64,000 nt of DNA from Antitrichia curtipendula. Lineage: Eukaryota > Streptophyta > Bryopsida > Hypnales > Leucodontaceae. Every line of letters starts with the position of its first letter. Position 1 is the stretch's first letter. The translations under genes were made by a program, and so were the position numbers. Of the stretch, positions 62,278 through 64,000 are shown one piece after another. The stretch covers positions 30,628,001 through 30,692,000 of the forward strand of contig OX579637.1 in NCBI GenBank assembly GCA_951230915.1, written 5' to 3'. The notes under the pieces are model-generated. The model made no database searches, was not told the DNA's origin, and saw only the letters and a program-made list of their open reading frames with translations.

Positions 62278-64000
62278 TTTACCTGCACACGTGAGAATAT
62301 GGTAAATTAATAGAACTATAAGCATTGAATGTGCAAACTGCGTACAAAGTACTACATGTCAACATTTTAGGTCGAATCGACCTAAACAACAACACCATTC
62401 AATGTACAGATTCTAAAGGGTACTGAAGAACCCAAACCCAAAAATTCCTCTACATGATGATATTGATATCACGGCTAAATAGAAATCCTGCTAGATTATC
62501 TACAACGTAGACCATTTGATGTACGATCTGGACAAGCAGGATTCAATACACAAAAGCAACAGAAGTAACTACATTGACCCAGTACAGGTAAGATCAACCA
62601 AAATGCCAAGGCTATTGAACAAATAGTATTGGTTAAGTTTGTTTATATAACTGGCCCCCTAAGCCATCCAATTAGATAAACTCCAACAACCTTAAGTATA
62701 AGGAGTTTATTAACCAAATGGATCTATAGAGTTTAGGTCGAGTCGACCTAATTCAGATTTCCCAATCCCAGTACAGATATCTGGAAAGCAGACATCCACA
62801 TTGAAGTTATTACAATAAGAAATTCTAGAAATTCTTCTCGTAGAAAGCGTTCACATGGGTGGATTCCAGGACACGTATCGGCTTCGCTTTTAGGTAGAGT
62901 CGACCTAAATGTGTGACATTGTTCACTTCACTTGGTATTGTACTTGATTATCATTTCTTCAAGAGTAACAATGCAACAAAGCCCAATACTTCAAATGATA
63001 CAAGAGAACTGGTAGATTGCATTTGTTTCAGTTTAGGTCGAGTCGACCTAAAGCAAGCTTCGGAAGAGAAAGTCTTCACGACATACAGTGCCGGTCCTAG
63101 TAGTGCTCAACTCATACCTAATTGTCCAGTGATACAATCCCACGTATCGTATCCAAGTTTTAGGTCGTATCAACCTAAATTATGTAACATAACTGGAGTA
63201 TTACAATGTTGGTCAAGTTAATTTTCTCCATTATTTCAGGAATCTCAGGAAGAGCCAAATGTTTACTCTTGTTTCCGGAAATTACGGCGACATAATCGGG
63301 TATTTTAGGTCTGCACTAGAGAATTCTTAAGCGTCACAAGGATCTGAACAATCTCGCACACAATTCACATCATTGCTGAACACCACAACATCTGATCAAT
63401 TTTGAACAAGACTGACAAAAACACAAATGGGAGTGGAAGCTGAAAGGACTTGTGCATCTTCTTCGTAAACCTTGCACTGAAACTGATTTTTCCGTGGGTA
63501 GCAAGATTCCTGCATATCATACCTAGAGCTTGAAGCGCCTCAACAAACTACATAACACAAGTCGCCGACATTCTCTACTAAGCAATTTGCAACAAGCTCC
63601 AATAAATCCTTAACAAGGTAAGAAGTTAACCAAACATGCAACGTCCAGGTACAAGGAAAGGAGCACTGTCTACACAGAGTTGTAATTGCATTTCCGAAAG
63701 TATGAAAAGAGGAGTCATTGAAGCAAACGTCGATAGAAGTCAAGCACTTCCTGGCAGGAATGGAGACGGCAAGAAGTACAAAGCTTGCATTCAAATTTGA
63801 AAATGTCAACCCGGAAAGCAAGGTTGTTCATCGGAATTCCCTGAGATGCCTCTACTATTCATGGAGAATAAGACAAGGGTGATATGTGGCCTAAATTCTC
63901 CCACCACCTTATTTAGGGCCGATAGATCACTAGAACTCTACATTCTATTGGATTCTTTGTTTTTTGGATTTGGAGAATGTTTCTAACATTCTTTTTTTAA
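62278..64000 (-). other. E1-right 5' leader (continues past the window)
   Basis: No separate gene. The acceptor-like CAG precedes the ATG (as CTG on the plus strand near 62283), and the candidate donor TAGGTATGATATG is conserved near 63515-63530. A partial ORF at 63540-63821 (minus) is the counterpart of the short leader ORF of E1-left, but with changed ends, so coding is doubtful. The outermost 140 bases still align to 37855-37995. Confidence 0.5.
62366..63179. promoter_or_regulatory. Five E1 palindromes in the right copy
   Basis: Copies of TTTAGGTCGA-n-TCGACCTAAA begin near 62366, 62732, 62889, 63032 and 63159; a half-site TTTTAGGTC sits at 63303. Several have lost one CpG (TAGGTAGAG, GTATCAACC). 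Their number and order parallel the left copy, so they were present in the common ancestor. Confidence 0.8.

Larger units (their letters stand above)
58639..64000 (-). mobile_element. E1 right copy (reverse strand, runs off the window)
   Basis: This is a reverse-complement copy of 37855-43144 with a few percent divergence. In order from its 3' end it has the CACTATATTCATT terminus (58639), hairpin, AT-rich tail, SINE-like insert, gene, palindromes and leader. Similarity is still present at base 64000, so its 5' end lies outside. The bases before CACTA (AAA) and after the TAGTG of the left copy (TTA) differ, which fits two separate insertions. Confidence 0.82.

Noticed and set aside
37855..64000. 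Two copies as LTRs of one retrotransposon
   Set aside because: They are inverted, over 5 kb long, and contain a transposase-like gene. No reverse transcriptase, integrase, primer-binding site or polypurine tract is visible.

Overview
The window looks like nuclear DNA from a land plant. The signs are GT-AG introns with plant-like spacing, a nucleosome-sized AT-rich satellite, a tRNA-derived SINE-like insert, and large, low-GC transposon remains. I lean towards a seed-free plant (moss, lycophyte or fern), because proteins like the main transposon product are, from memory, common in those genomes. I cannot name the species. I see no bacterial operon, no retroelement polymerase, and no clearly intact host gene.

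Region 1 (1-36392) is one head-to-tail satellite array: about 200 monomers of about 178 bp, plus a variant class of about 190 bp that carries a 12-bp internal duplication. Monomer variants recur at fixed offsets (7049, 5562, 3384, 1258 and 13452/13274 bp), so the array has mosaic higher-order structure. It is probably centromeric or pericentromeric. The array decays near 36.3 kb and stops sharply at 36392, next to a perfect 10-bp-stem inverted repeat.

Region 2 (36.4-64.0 kb) is a nest of decayed DNA transposons. Family E1 is present three times: a left copy on + (about 37.85-43.14 kb), a truncated copy on + (about 53.09-55.29 kb), and a right copy on - (58.64 kb to past the window end). It encodes a protein of about 940 codons with a VGHTHDDID block (DUF7869-like, probably an RNase H/DDE-fold transposase). 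Its 5' leader carries a 21-bp palindrome 5-6 times. Its 3' end is a hairpin followed by CACTA/TAGTG. The left and right copies are inverted and enclose about 15.5 kb.

Within that interval, element E2 (about 43.15-53.09 kb) carries at least 23 copies of a different 18-bp palindrome (ATCGTGGGATCCCACGAT). It contains one long spliced gene of about 1,790 codons, with a ParB/sulfiredoxin-like domain near the N-terminus and an FCP1/NIF-like HAD domain at the C-terminus. A second, degenerate HAD-like exon lies downstream. Between the truncated E1 copy and right E1 is a reverse-strand gene of about 957 codons (G3) with a coiled coil and a damaged RING-H2-like module.

All the transposon-region genes are broken, mainly by single in-frame stop codons and less often by frameshifts. 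For left E1 the right copy shows directly that both stops came from C-to-T changes. The most unusual candidate system is E2: a ParB-like protein encoded within an array of symmetric palindromes, three of which sit inside its own coding exon in the same reading register.
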